From contig CAJUDZ010000016.1 of NCBI GenBank assembly GCA_910584965.1, positions 1 to 64,000 on the forward strand: DNA of 64,000 nucleotides, given 5' to 3'. The DNA is from an uncultured Lachnospiraceae bacterium. GTDB lineage: Bacteria > Bacillota > Clostridia > Lachnospirales > Lachnospiraceae. The notes beneath the pieces were generated by a model, which saw only the letters and a list, made by a program, of their open reading frames with translations, was not told the origin of the DNA and ran no database searches. Shown here one piece after another: positions 52,343 through 61,698 of the stretch (the first letter of the stretch is position 1; every line of letters begins with the position of its first letter). The translations under genes were made by a program, and so were the position numbers.

Positions 52343-52372
52343 AGAGATGTCGGGAAGCCGGCATCTCTTTTT
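52343..52372 (+). terminator. Terminator after gyrA
   Basis: AGAGATGTCGG pairs with CCGGCATCTCT around GAAG, followed by five U residues. It ends the gyrB-gyrA unit. Confidence 0.75.
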
Positions 52373-52445
52373 CAGAAAATTTTGCATGAAGCAAATGCCG
52401 GCTTTGAGAGCTGGACATAAGTAATAAGAAAGGCGGAAGAATAGA

Positions 52446-53312
52446 ATGAGATCAATGAAACTGGCCGTTTTGGCTGATATTCACAGCAATCATCACGCAT
52501 TAAAAGCCTGTATTTCTCATGCGCTCGAAAAAAATGCGGATGAATTTCTTTTTCTGGGCGATTATGTCAGCGATTGTCCGTGTCCGCAGAAGACGATGCA
52601 GATTATTTATGAGATGCGGAAAAAATATCGGTGTCATTTTATACGCGGCAACAGAGAAGATTATATGCTGAATCACAGAGAAAATCCTGACGAGGGATGG
52701 ACTTACTGTTCCGCCAGCGGAAATCTGCTGTATACATATGAAAATTTAAAAGAAGAGGATTTCCTTTTTTATAAAAGTCTTGATATTCAGGGAATGTACC
52801 AAAAAGAAGGATATCCGGTTTTCCGGTATTGTCACGGTTCTCCGGCTTCTTCCAAAGAACTGCTTATACCGGAAAATGAAAATGTTGTTTCCATCATGGA
52901 AAGTCTGGATGTGGATTTGCTGGTAAGCGGCCACACTCATATCCAGAATGCGGCGGTTTACGGAAATAAAAGATTAATACATCCCGGTTCCGTCGGCATT
53001 CCCTGGTATTATGAAGGAAAAAGCCAGTATATGATTCTGCATGGAAAAGAAGACGGCTGGGAAGAAGAATTTTTTCAGATTGATTATAATGTAAAAGATG
53101 TTATTAAAGAATTTGAAGAATCCGGGCTTAACGGAAAATCTTTTTATTGGGCAAAATTAAATATACATGCGCTTTCTACGGGTGAAGACGTTACAACGCC
53201 ATGTCTGAAACTTGCAATAAAATTGTGTAAAGAAGGGGAAGGAAGCGCAACATGGCCGGATATTCCCGAAAAATACTGGAAAGCGGCGGCAGAATCGTTT
53301 GGAATCATATAA
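52446..53312 (+). CDS. Calcineurin-like metallophosphoesterase
   Basis: 288 residues. Metal-binding motifs: ADIHSNHHALKAC at the N-terminus (D.H), FLGDYVSDCPCP (GD), FIRGNREDYM (GN..), CHGSP, and VSGHTHIQNA (GHTH) near 160, followed by HPGSVGIP. This is the YfcE/MJ0936-like subgroup. The last about 90 residues are an added helical domain. Substrate unknown. Confidence 0.85.
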   Translation: MRSMKLAVLADIHSNHHALKACISHALEKNADEFLFLGDYVSDCPCPQKTMQIIYEMRKKYRCHFIRGNREDYMLNHRENPDEGWTYCSASGNLLYTYENLKEEDFLFYKSLDIQGMYQKEGYPVFRYCHGSPASSKELLIPENENVVSIMESLDVDLLVSGHTHIQNAAVYGNKRLIHPGSVGIPWYYEGKSQYMILHGKEDGWEEEFFQIDYNVKDVIKEFEESGLNGKSFYWAKLNIHALSTGEDVTTPCLKLAIKLCKEGEGSATWPDIPEKYWKAAAESFGII

Positions 53313-53378
53313 AACCGGAAAAGTCGTATAAAAAATACTTTGAAAATGATCAACAGAATCATAAGAAAGGAAACAGAA

Positions 53379-55091
53379 ATGAAATCATCGGAAGAATTAA
53401 GAAGAAATCTCAGGGCCATTGATCATAAAAGTTATCCCGCTTATAAATCGCTGGCCGGAAGTTATTCTTTTGGAAACTATACGTTACATATTGAACACGT
53501 ACAGGGAGATCCTTTTGCGGCTCCATCCAGGCTGAGTGTGGAAGTTTCCCATAAGATTGCAGGATTTCCTTCAAAATATTATGAATCGAAATGGGATAAA
53601 ACCGCTTTGGAGGATTATCTGCTCCGCCGCTTTCATAAACAGGTGGATAAGTTTTGTTTTCAGGCGAAAGGCTCCGGTAAAAGCGGTATAATTACCGTAA
53701 GCCGCTGCGGACAGGAAATATTGGAAAGAACGGCAGGCGAAATTACAAAGGATGCCTGTATTATCAGATTTGAAGCAGGATTTCCGGCAAACGGGCGTAC
53801 CATTAACGCGCCGGAACTGGAAAAAATTTTGTTTGATTTTATTCCCGTATGCGTGGAACAAAGCCTTTTCTATGAAAAAACACCAAAACGGGAACTGGAA
53901 CAGGTTATCTTTCTGGCTGAAGACCAGCATTTTATAAGAGAAGAAATGAAAAAGCAGGATATCGTTGCCTTTGTCGCGGACGGTTCGATTCTGCCAAGAG
54001 AAAGCGGCGTATCCGACCGGCCACTGAAAGAGGGAATCCCCTTTCATTCCCCGGAAACAATGGCGGTTACTTTTGAGCTTCCTCATAAAGGGAATCTCAG
54101 GGGCATGGGCATCAAAAAAGGAATTACATTGATTGTCGGCGGCGGTTATCACGGAAAATCCACCCTTTTAAAAGCATTGGAACGAGGGGTTTACCATCAT
54201 ATAAACGGAGACGGAAGAGAATATGTAATAACCGAAGAAAGCGCTCTGAAACTCCGTGCGGAAGACGGGAGGAAGATCACAAACACGGATATTTCCCTTT
54301 TTATCAATCATCTTCCGAACGGTAAAGATACGAAAAAGTTCTGTACATTGGATGCCAGCGGCAGTACTTCCCAGGCCGCAAATATTGTAGAAGGAATTGA
54401 AGCCGGCAGTAAACTTCTTCTGATCGATGAAGATACGTCCGCCACTAATTTTATGGTACGCGATGAATTGATGCAGAAAATTGTGGCCAGGGAAAAAGAA
54501 CCGATTACGCCTTTTCTGGAACGCGCGAAAGATTTATATGAAAAAGCCGGGATTTCGACGATTCTTGTAGTGGGAAGCTGCGGTTCATATTTTCATATCG
54601 CGGATAAAATTCTTCAGATGGATTCTTATCAGGCCGTCGATATTACCTCGGAAACGAAAGAAATAATTAAGGAGTATCCTGTTCCGGCAATTACCGCACC
54701 GGGATTTCACCTTCCTTCCGAAAAAAGGTATATCGATCTGTCCGGTTCCGTCCAGAAGCGAAAAACTTACCGCGGAAACGGCTATGTGGAAGAACGTCTT
54801 AAAATCAAGCGAATGGGAAAAACGGCTTTTTCAGTTGGAAAAGAAAATCTGGATATGCGGTATGTGGAACAACTCGTGGATGAAGAGCAGACACAGACGC
54901 TTGCTTATCTTCTGCGTTATGCGAAAGAACATTATGGGGATGAAAAAAGTGATGTGAGCGGTATTGTGAAGGCGCTTGAAAATATTTTAAGGACAAAAGG
55001 GCTTGCCGGTATCTGTGATAAAGGAAATGTGCCCTCGGGTCTTGCAATGCCGAGGACACAGGAAATATTTGCATGTTTTAACCGATATTAA
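53379..55091 (+). CDS. Predicted ABC-class ATPase (COG3044 type)
   Basis: 570 residues from the ATG after AAAGGAAA. The N-terminal half (ELRRNLRAIDHKSYPAYKSL, GDPFAAPSRLSVEV) and the P-loop GGGYHGKSTLLKALERGVYH near residue 250 match the COG3044 family. The ABC-like signature is in LDASGSTSQAANIVEGIEAG and Walker B in LLLIDEDTSATNFM. No transmembrane partner is encoded, so it is a soluble ATPase of unknown role. Ends at a bidirectional terminator. Confidence 0.82.
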   Translation: MKSSEELRRNLRAIDHKSYPAYKSLAGSYSFGNYTLHIEHVQGDPFAAPSRLSVEVSHKIAGFPSKYYESKWDKTALEDYLLRRFHKQVDKFCFQAKGSGKSGIITVSRCGQEILERTAGEITKDACIIRFEAGFPANGRTINAPELEKILFDFIPVCVEQSLFYEKTPKRELEQVIFLAEDQHFIREEMKKQDIVAFVADGSILPRESGVSDRPLKEGIPFHSPETMAVTFELPHKGNLRGMGIKKGITLIVGGGYHGKSTLLKALERGVYHHINGDGREYVITEESALKLRAEDGRKITNTDISLFINHLPNGKDTKKFCTLDASGSTSQAANIVEGIEAGSKLLLIDEDTSATNFMVRDELMQKIVAREKEPITPFLERAKDLYEKAGISTILVVGSCGSYFHIADKILQMDSYQAVDITSETKEIIKEYPVPAITAPGFHLPSEKRYIDLSGSVQKRKTYRGNGYVEERLKIKRMGKTAFSVGKENLDMRYVEQLVDEEQTQTLAYLLRYAKEHYGDEKSDVSGIVKALENILRTKGLAGICDKGNVPSGLAMPRTQEIFACFNRY

Positions 55092-55101
55092 TATTGTTTG
55101 T

Positions 55102-55171
55102 AAAGCCGGCCTTAATCAAAATGAAATAATATGCTGTTTATATGAAAATTTATGATTATAAGGCCGGTTTT
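55102..55171. terminator. Bidirectional terminator between convergent genes
   Basis: GCCGGCCTTAATCA near 55105 pairs with TGATTATAAGGCCGG near 55152, with an AT-rich loop of about 33 bases and T-runs on either side (TTTTA on the plus strand). Confidence 0.5.
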
Positions 55172-55775
55172 ACACGATTTTCTCGAAATCTATCACGCCG
55201 TGTTTGCACCAGGGACATATAAAGTCGGGAGGAAGTTCTTCTCCCTCATAAACATAACCGCATACAATACAGCGCCATCCTTTGATTGTCGGTGCGGTAT
55301 CCGGCTTTGGTTTCACAAATTCATGGTAATAGGAATAGGTCATCGGTTTTTCACTGGAGATTACGTCCGCGTCCGTAACTGAGGCGATAAAAAGCATATG
55401 CGTTCCAAGATCCTGTGAATGGATGACCTTGCAGTCCAGATACGCCGTTGTATGTTCTTTCAGATAGGGAAGTTCTTGTTTTGTCAGCTGAAAAGAAATA
55501 TTTACAAATTTGTCGACAGTTCTTCCACTCTGGAAACCGAAATGCTGAAAGAGGGAAAAAGGAGCCGACTGATCAAGAACGGAAATCGATACCATTCCCG
55601 ATTTCTGTACCAGTTCACAGGTCAGATTTTGTTTGTTAATCGCGATTGCGACCTGTTTCGGGTCATCCGTTACCTGTGTTACGGTATTGATGATACAACC
55701 GTTCATTTTGGAGTCCGCCTTCGCCGCGGCTACATAAAGACCATAAGATAATTGAAAAAAAGCTTTCTGATTCAT
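55170..55775 (-). CDS. Flavin reductase with C-terminal rubredoxin domain
   Basis: 201 residues. Residues 1-155 are an FMN-binding flavin reductase domain (GCIINTVTQVTDDPKQVAIA, then CELVQKSGMVSISVL). Residues about 165-201 are a rubredoxin-like domain with two C..C pairs (WRCIVCGYVYEG and FICPWCKHGVIDF) that hold one iron. The fusion matches high-molecular-weight rubredoxins of anaerobes, which pass electrons to oxygen- or NO-reducing proteins. Monocistronic here. Confidence 0.88.
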   Translation of the reverse strand: MNQKAFFQLSYGLYVAAAKADSKMNGCIINTVTQVTDDPKQVAIAINKQNLTCELVQKSGMVSISVLDQSAPFSLFQHFGFQSGRTVDKFVNISFQLTKQELPYLKEHTTAYLDCKVIHSQDLGTHMLFIASVTDADVISSEKPMTYSYYHEFVKPKPDTAPTIKGWRCIVCGYVYEGEELPPDFICPWCKHGVIDFEKIV

Positions 55776-55939
55776 AATTTTCCCTTTCTTTTATCTGCAT
55801 TTGATTTTATCGTCAAAAAAGAGTATGATTCAAATAGTATATAAAAAAATTCTGATTTTATACTCATTTATCTGTTTTTACCATACCCTGTTTTTATAAT
55901 AACAGAAATATTCTGAATTGAAAAGAAAGGAGTTTTTTT

Positions 55940-57289
55940 ATGAATTTCGTGAACGCGGAAGAAAAAAGAAATTATATGTTGGAAACACCGGTCAGAAAAC
56001 TGGTATGTACGCTGGCGGGGCCTACCATTCTGAGCATGCTGATTACTTCTTTCTACAATATGGTGGATACTTTTTTTGTCGGAAGAATTGATACACAGGC
56101 GACAGGAGCGGTTGGAATTGTCTTTTCGGTAATGGCGATTATTCAGGCGGTCGGGTTTTTCTTCGGTCACGGGTCCGGTAATTACATATCCAGAAAATTA
56201 GGTGCACAAGAAACGGAAGAAGCCGAAAAAATGGCGGCGGTCGGATTTTTTACGGCATTCGCTGCGGGTGTCGTGCTGATGGCGGCGGGCCTTATTTTTA
56301 TTAAACCGCTGGCTTATCTGCTCGGTTCAACGGATACCATACTGCCGTACACAATTACTTATCTGTGGATTATTCTGCTCGGTGCGCCGGCAATGACCAC
56401 ATCTCTTGTATTAAATAATCAGATGCGGTATCAGGGAAGCGCTTTCTATGCGATGATCGGTATTGTATCGGGGGCGGTACTCAATATGGCACTGGATCCG
56501 ATTCTGATTTTCGGCTGTAATCTCGGCATTGCCGGCGCTGCGCTGGCTACGATGATCAGCCAGTATATCAGTTTTGTACTGCTTCTGATTATGATCAGGC
56601 GTGGAGGAAACATGCAGATTCGTTTCTGTAACTTCAAACCGAGTCTGTACTTTTATAAAGAGATGATAAGAGGAGGAACGCCTTCTTTGTGCAGGCAGGG
56701 GCTTGCAAGTCTTGCCGCTATTTTTTTGAACCGTACGGCCGGTCTCTACGGCGATGCGGCGATTGCCGGCATGTCAATCGTATCGAGAATTTCGATGTTT
56801 GCAAATTCCGCACTGATTGGGTTCGGCCAGGGATTCCAGCCTGTCTGCGGCTTTAATTATGGCGCCGGAAAAAACGAAAGGGTGCTGGAAGCATTCTGGT
56901 TCTGTGTAAAATATGCTTTTGTCTTTCTGTTAATCGTCGGAACGGCCGGATTTGTTTTTGCGCCGGAACTGGTAACTTTATTCAGAAAGGATGATTTGGA
57001 AGTTATCGCAGTTGGAACGGCGGCCCTGCGGTTTCAGGTCATTGCTTTTCCGCTGAATGCGTGGATTGTCATGTGTAATATGATGCTGCAATCCGTCGGA
57101 AAAGGTTTAAAGGCGTCCATCGTGGCATCGGCGAGGCAGGGACTATGTTTTATTCCGCTTATTTTTATTTTACCGCATTTTCTGGGGCTTTTCGGCGTGG
57201 AAATCTGTCAGGCCATTTCCGATGTGCTGACGCTTGTTATATCCGTGCCGATCGGCATGAGTGTCGTGAAAGAAATGAAACAAAATTAA
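55940..57289 (+). CDS. MATE family multidrug efflux transporter
   Basis: 449 residues with about 12 membrane helices in two similar halves. The opening RKLVCTLAGPTILSMLITSF and NMVDTFFVGRIDTQATGAVG is typical of MATE proteins, and the second half repeats with GFGQGFQPVCGFNYGAGKNE. It probably exports cationic drugs driven by Na+ or H+. Strong AAAGGAG ribosome site. Substrate unknown. Confidence 0.9.
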   Translation: MNFVNAEEKRNYMLETPVRKLVCTLAGPTILSMLITSFYNMVDTFFVGRIDTQATGAVGIVFSVMAIIQAVGFFFGHGSGNYISRKLGAQETEEAEKMAAVGFFTAFAAGVVLMAAGLIFIKPLAYLLGSTDTILPYTITYLWIILLGAPAMTTSLVLNNQMRYQGSAFYAMIGIVSGAVLNMALDPILIFGCNLGIAGAALATMISQYISFVLLLIMIRRGGNMQIRFCNFKPSLYFYKEMIRGGTPSLCRQGLASLAAIFLNRTAGLYGDAAIAGMSIVSRISMFANSALIGFGQGFQPVCGFNYGAGKNERVLEAFWFCVKYAFVFLLIVGTAGFVFAPELVTLFRKDDLEVIAVGTAALRFQVIAFPLNAWIVMCNMMLQSVGKGLKASIVASARQGLCFIPLIFILPHFLGLFGVEICQAISDVLTLVISVPIGMSVVKEMKQN

Positions 57290-57295
57290 AACAAA

Positions 57296-57330
57296 AGCGG
57301 CGGGTCTTCTGAAAGACTGCGCCGCTTTTT
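57296..57330. terminator. Bidirectional terminator between MATE and F420-ligase-like genes
   Basis: AGCGGCG pairs with CGCCGCT and GTCTT with AAGAC inside, with T-runs on both strands. Confidence 0.75.
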
Positions 57331-57351
57331 AACGTTGTAAGGAAGAAAATA

Positions 57352-58542
57352 TTAATTCGTATAATTATCAAAATATCCCTGAATCAGGATTACCGGAGTT
57401 CCCTTGTCGCCGGAACCGCTTGTCAGATCGCATAAAGAACCGATTAGATCTGTCAGTCTTCTCGGTGTGGTGCCCTGAGATGCCATATCACCTACCAGAT
57501 TGTCTTTTTTCTCTTTGATGCGGTTGGAAATTGCCTCTTTCAACGCTTCACCGGATAAATCCTTGAAATCATTGTCCGCGAGATATTTCAGTTTTACCTC
57601 GTTGGGCGTTCCTTCCAGTCCGGGGGTGCTGGCCGGCGATACGCAGGGATCTGCGAGTTCCCATATTTTTCCGACGGGATCTTTGAAAGCGCCGTCTCCG
57701 TACACCATAACTTCCACATGTTTTCCGGTTCTGTTCAGGATTTCTTTCTGAATATCCATTACCAGATCGGTACATTCTCTTGGGAAAAGTTTGATCATGT
57801 CTTCCGTCGATTTGTTGGAGCCGAGCAATCCGTATTTTTCATTGCATCCGCTTCCGTTTACGGGACTTGTCAGGATATCATCCATTCCTGCGATTTTTTC
57901 CGCGCCTGCAGCTTTTAACAGTCTTTTCGTGCGTGCTCTTGTGTGGATATCGCAGTTCAAAATATTCTTTGCGTAAGGAAGAATGCTTCTGCAATCGTTG
58001 GCAAAGATAATTTCAACTTCCGCGCCCGCTTCCCTGATCAGATTTCCGTAATAATCAACGTAATCCACTCCCGTGAAAGGATGTTTGTTTTCTCCGAAAA
58101 GTTCACGGTATTTCTCAAGGGTAAGTACGTCGCTGTAAGGATTGATTCCGGCTTCATCCAGTTTATCAAGAGAAACGAGCTCATTTCCTACTTCATCGCT
58201 TGGATAACTGAGCATCAAAACCACTTTCTTAGCGCCCATTGCGATGCCGCGCAGACAGATTGCAAAGCGGTTTCTGGATAAAATCGGGAAGATAACGCCG
58301 ATGGTTTCTCCGCCGAGTTTCGTTCTGACATCTTCCGCGATCGCTTCCACCGATGCGTAATTTCCCTGTGCCCTCGCAACGATCGATTCCGTTACCGCAA
58401 TCACATCTCTGTCACGCAGTTCGAATCCTTCGCTTTCTGCCGCTTCCAAAACACTATCTGTAACAATTTTTACCAGATCATCGCCCTCCCGGATAATGGG
58501 GCAGCGGATTCCTCTGGATATGGTTCCTACTTTTCTTTCCAT
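57352..58542 (-). CDS. F420-0:gamma-glutamyl ligase family protein
   Basis: 396 residues from the ATG after AGGAGAGG. The CofE/FbiB-like fold is suggested by the N-terminal DVIAVTESIVARAQGNYASV, the acidic metal region and KYGLLGSNKSTEDMIKLFPR, then GDGAFKDPVGKIWELADPCV. Family members add glutamate to F420-0, but close relatives occur widely in gut Firmicutes that are not known to make F420, so the substrate here is open. No other F420 gene is nearby. Confidence 0.75.
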   Translation of the reverse strand: MERKVGTISRGIRCPIIREGDDLVKIVTDSVLEAAESEGFELRDRDVIAVTESIVARAQGNYASVEAIAEDVRTKLGGETIGVIFPILSRNRFAICLRGIAMGAKKVVLMLSYPSDEVGNELVSLDKLDEAGINPYSDVLTLEKYRELFGENKHPFTGVDYVDYYGNLIREAGAEVEIIFANDCRSILPYAKNILNCDIHTRARTKRLLKAAGAEKIAGMDDILTSPVNGSGCNEKYGLLGSNKSTEDMIKLFPRECTDLVMDIQKEILNRTGKHVEVMVYGDGAFKDPVGKIWELADPCVSPASTPGLEGTPNEVKLKYLADNDFKDLSGEALKEAISNRIKEKKDNLVGDMASQGTTPRRLTDLIGSLCDLTSGSGDKGTPVILIQGYFDNYTN

Positions 58543-58611
58543 TGCTATACCACCTCTCCTTTTTATTACTACCACAGATTATTATAATATAAGAAACAGA
58601 AAAGCGAAAGC

Positions 58612-60189
58612 TTAAAATTTTCCTTTGTTTTTGGCGTAATTAAGCGAAAAATTAAAATTCCGTATGCCCATATGCCGGGTTTTGGTGTCAATGCGGTAAC
58701 AGTAGTCGTCCATCCAGTAGGGCATATCCGCATCATCTGATCGATAATACGGATTAAGGTTTTCATCCAATAGAACCGGTGCCGCGTCGGCCGAAAGTGT
58801 TGAAAGATAATATCCGTTATTAAATTTTTCCGGATCCATGTCGGTTACGAGATTCGAAAGGCGGACGGATGGATTCAGATTATAACGGGCTATCCAGTAG
58901 TCCGGGTGGATAAAGGAAAGAGCGATATAAAATACAGTGACAACAACGATGCTGTAAAAGAACAGCGGAAAGCGCTGGAAATAAATATAAATCGTTATCC
59001 CTGTCATTAAAAGGAAAATGACTGCCAGCGACCATATCACAAAGACTCTCAGGAAAGTGAGGCGATAGGTTGCAATATACATAAACATCCGAAGCGCGCT
59101 GGATAAAATCATAACAAAAGTACATCCGCTGATGACCGTAAGAATCACCTTTAAGATCAGATGATCTTTGAAAGAACACAGGCAGGCCAGCACAATCATC
59201 AGGTTAATCAGGCAGACAACAAGGAGCTGGAAAAATCCCTGTCTTGCATAAGCGGAATAAGTATATCCTTCGGGCAGTTTCATATTGCCGATGAACAGAT
59301 AGAAAATCTGTACGAAGCTGAATAACAGATAAATAACGGAAAGGATTCCGGTAACGGTAATTGCGATGATGGGCTCTCCTGTCTTTTTTTCAGCGGTTTC
59401 TTCCGGTATATTTTTTTTACACAAAGCGGTAAGCAGCGCATAGGACAAAAAAAATACGGTCGTAACCATCAAAACGATTCTGACGATGTCTGTAAAAGAA
59501 ATATTGAGATAAAGAATTTTATCTATCATATTGCGGAAAACGACATCGGCGCTGCATAAAAGAAGCGTAGTCACAATCAGAAGCGGTACGGAAACAGAAA
59601 TTCCGATAATAATATATAAAATATAATCTTTTTTAGCTCCTTTTTTCTGTTTTTGGGCATCATAAAAAGACGTCAGGTCGATAAAGGGAGAAAAAAGGCA
59701 TGCGATTGTTTTTCCGATTGTGCGCAGAATGGCTCCCAGATATTTCGGAAGATTCCATTCGTCATCATAATAAACCGTATGCAGTATCAGAATAAAACTC
59801 AACAGAAAAATACCGAGTTTATTCATCCGCAGAAGCTGTGGAGAATCGGTGCAGCAGTTGGAAATGCCGAGCAGCAGGATGCTGATCACGTAAAAGAGAC
59901 TGTCTTTTTTGTACGGAACCCCTAACTTTTTCATAGATAAGAAGAAATAGCAAAGGGTTCCGGCGACGAAAAAAGGGTATGTGATGCCCGAAGCGTTACG
60001 ATACAGACAGAATGCGTAAAACAGGGAATAAAGAAGGCTGGCCGGGGCAAAAAAAGAAAACTGCTTTTTCATTTGTCTGGTCAGTATGGTTTCTTCATTC
60101 TTTTCCGCTTCTTTTCCCATCGTTTCCTGACGAAAATAATTGTTTACGGTGTAAGCGTTTGATTGATTGTTCTGATAAGATTCGTTCAT
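58612..60189 (-). CDS. DUF4173 multi-pass membrane protein
   Basis: 525 residues. A soluble start (about 1-45) is followed by roughly twelve hydrophobic segments and a soluble C-terminal about 90 residues containing HPDYWIARYNLNPSVRLSNL and YYLSTLSADAAPVLLDENLN. This arrangement matches DUF4173/DUF4153 proteins of unknown function. It is upstream of the XRE/DUF2975 pair in order of transcription direction reversed, i.e. the last gene of a minus-strand group 44 bases after the XRE gene. Confidence 0.75.
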   Translation of the reverse strand: MNESYQNNQSNAYTVNNYFRQETMGKEAEKNEETILTRQMKKQFSFFAPASLLYSLFYAFCLYRNASGITYPFFVAGTLCYFFLSMKKLGVPYKKDSLFYVISILLLGISNCCTDSPQLLRMNKLGIFLLSFILILHTVYYDDEWNLPKYLGAILRTIGKTIACLFSPFIDLTSFYDAQKQKKGAKKDYILYIIIGISVSVPLLIVTTLLLCSADVVFRNMIDKILYLNISFTDIVRIVLMVTTVFFLSYALLTALCKKNIPEETAEKKTGEPIIAITVTGILSVIYLLFSFVQIFYLFIGNMKLPEGYTYSAYARQGFFQLLVVCLINLMIVLACLCSFKDHLILKVILTVISGCTFVMILSSALRMFMYIATYRLTFLRVFVIWSLAVIFLLMTGITIYIYFQRFPLFFYSIVVVTVFYIALSFIHPDYWIARYNLNPSVRLSNLVTDMDPEKFNNGYYLSTLSADAAPVLLDENLNPYYRSDDADMPYWMDDYCYRIDTKTRHMGIRNFNFSLNYAKNKGKF

Positions 60190-60233
60190 TTTTCCCTCCG
60201 TTTCTGCGCTGTTTTCTGCGCATATTAAAAATT

Positions 60234-60458
60234 TTAATTATCTTCTTCCTTTTCTTCTTCTGTGTATTGCAGAATGTCGCCCGGCTGGCAGTCCAGAGCC
60301 CTGCAGATTGCTTCCAGTGTCGAAAAACGAATGGCTTTGGCCTTGTTGTTCTTCAGGATGGAAAGATTGGCGAGCGTAATGTCCACTTCGCCTGCCAGTT
60401 CTGTCAGGCTTTTCTTACGCATTGCCATCATGACATCCAGATTGATGATAATCGCCAT
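60234..60458 (-). CDS. Small XRE-type HTH regulator (YozG-like)
   Basis: 74 residues: MAIIINLDVMMAMRKKSLTE, then the HTH LTELAGEVDITLANLSILKN and LEAICRALDCQPGDILQY, ending in an acidic tail. This is the minimal Cro/C1 domain of the YozG type, which usually accompanies a DUF2975 membrane protein, here encoded 20 bases upstream. The pair may control membrane stress or sporulation-linked functions in relatives; role here unknown. Confidence 0.85.
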   Translation of the reverse strand: MAIIINLDVMMAMRKKSLTELAGEVDITLANLSILKNNKAKAIRFSTLEAICRALDCQPGDILQYTEEEKEEDN

Positions 60459-60478
60459 GTTGTGACTACACTCCTTTC

Positions 60479-60925
60479 CTAGATGGTTAAGTCGTTGTCG
60501 AGTTTATAGGTGATCGCCTTATCGAATACCCGGGCCAGTACTTTGCTGAACAGTCCGGCAATTACGAATACCATGATGACGATGAAAATAGCCGGCGTAA
60601 TATAGATGAAAAGGCGGCAGGCAGTAATCAGTGCGATGCAAAAGCTATAAATGCTCATTTTATCGAGGCTTTCCACATTTTCTCTGATAAAACAGTCATC
60701 CTTGATAACGGAAAGAAACATTTTACGCAGTTCGTGAAGAATCAGAACCGCAAAAATCCCCGAAAGAAAGAGGACGACAAGCAGAGAATAATAATTATCT
60801 CTGAAATAGGAATTATAAGTTCCGTAGAATCTGATGGAAAAGGGAAGAGTCACGGTAACAAACATACCTGCAAAATACATAAGATCCAGTAAATATTTGG
60901 TATACAATGTCAGTTTGTTTTTCAT
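60479..60925 (-). CDS. DUF2975 family membrane protein
   Basis: 148 residues with four membrane helices (first LLDLMYFAGMFVTVTLPFSI, then YYSLLVVLFLSGIFAVLIL, and two more to residue 140). The ATG has AGGAGGT 6 bases upstream, far better than the upstream in-frame ATG at 61030. Forms a two-gene unit with the XRE regulator downstream, and may hold or sense for it at the membrane. Confidence 0.8.
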   Translation of the reverse strand: MKNKLTLYTKYLLDLMYFAGMFVTVTLPFSIRFYGTYNSYFRDNYYSLLVVLFLSGIFAVLILHELRKMFLSVIKDDCFIRENVESLDKMSIYSFCIALITACRLFIYITPAIFIVIMVFVIAGLFSKVLARVFDKAITYKLDNDLTI

Positions 60926-61142
60926 GGAATACCTCCTGTTGATGATTAGTCCGCTGTATGCGGTTTTTCCGCTTTTCCATAATATAGCATGGTAAATTAT
61001 GAATGTCAATAAATTTTTATTGAAAAACAATAAATAATTATTTTTCTACGATAATATAAAAAAATATTAATCTATGGTAAACTTTTAACAGGTTCCAGGC
61101 GTTATTTAAGTGTAAGACGTTTTACGAAGGGAAAAAGTACAA

Positions 61143-61670
61143 GTGACGGATAAAGAACTGATACGCAAAGTTCATAGCGGGGATAAAGAATCGCTGGATG
61201 TCATTATTCGGAAATATTATGACGAGATTTACCGGTTCTGCCTGTATCTGACAGGGCAGGAAGCGGATTCCCAGGATATTGTCCAGGAAGTATTTCTGAA
61301 GTTTATCAGGCATGTGGATTCTTTCCGGTATCAGAATCTGAAAGGCTATCTGCTCATGATCGCCCGCAATTCATGCTACGATTATTTCCGGCATAAAAAA
61401 GAAACGGTCTGTATAGAAGAAATGGAAGAAGCCGGAAGAGAAGATCAGGGAATCATGCAGGTAGAAGATGAAATGCTGCTGCGTCAGGCGCTTTCCGGTA
61501 TTTCACCGCAGCAGCGGGAAGTGATTCTTCTGCGGATTCAGGAGGGATTGAAATATACGGAAATAGCAAAGATTTTAGGATGTCATCTTTCAACCGTGAA
61601 ATCGCGGTATTTTCAGGGGATTCAGAAGTTAAACAGACTGCTTTTACAGAGTGAAGACCGACATTTTTGA
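61143..61670 (+). CDS. ECF-type RNA polymerase sigma factor
   Basis: 175 residues from a GTG. Region 2 includes YYDEIYRFCLYLTGQEADSQ and DIVQEVFLKFIRHVDSFRY; region 4 includes LSGISPQQREVILLRIQEGL and YTEIAKILGCHLSTVKSRYF. It probably drives its own operon with the downstream membrane protein and ABC transporter. No classic anti-sigma gene is adjacent; the next protein could serve as one. Confidence 0.9.
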   Translation: MTDKELIRKVHSGDKESLDVIIRKYYDEIYRFCLYLTGQEADSQDIVQEVFLKFIRHVDSFRYQNLKGYLLMIARNSCYDYFRHKKETVCIEEMEEAGREDQGIMQVEDEMLLRQALSGISPQQREVILLRIQEGLKYTEIAKILGCHLSTVKSRYFQGIQKLNRLLLQSEDRHF

Positions 61671-61698
61671 TAATTCGGAGAAAGGATAAGGTGCCGAT

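Noticed and set aside
61031..61142. An ECF-type autoregulated promoter (TTTTAACAGG region) upstream of the sigma gene
   Set aside because: An AAC-containing -35-like segment is present, but no -10 at a typical spacing could be fixed with confidence.
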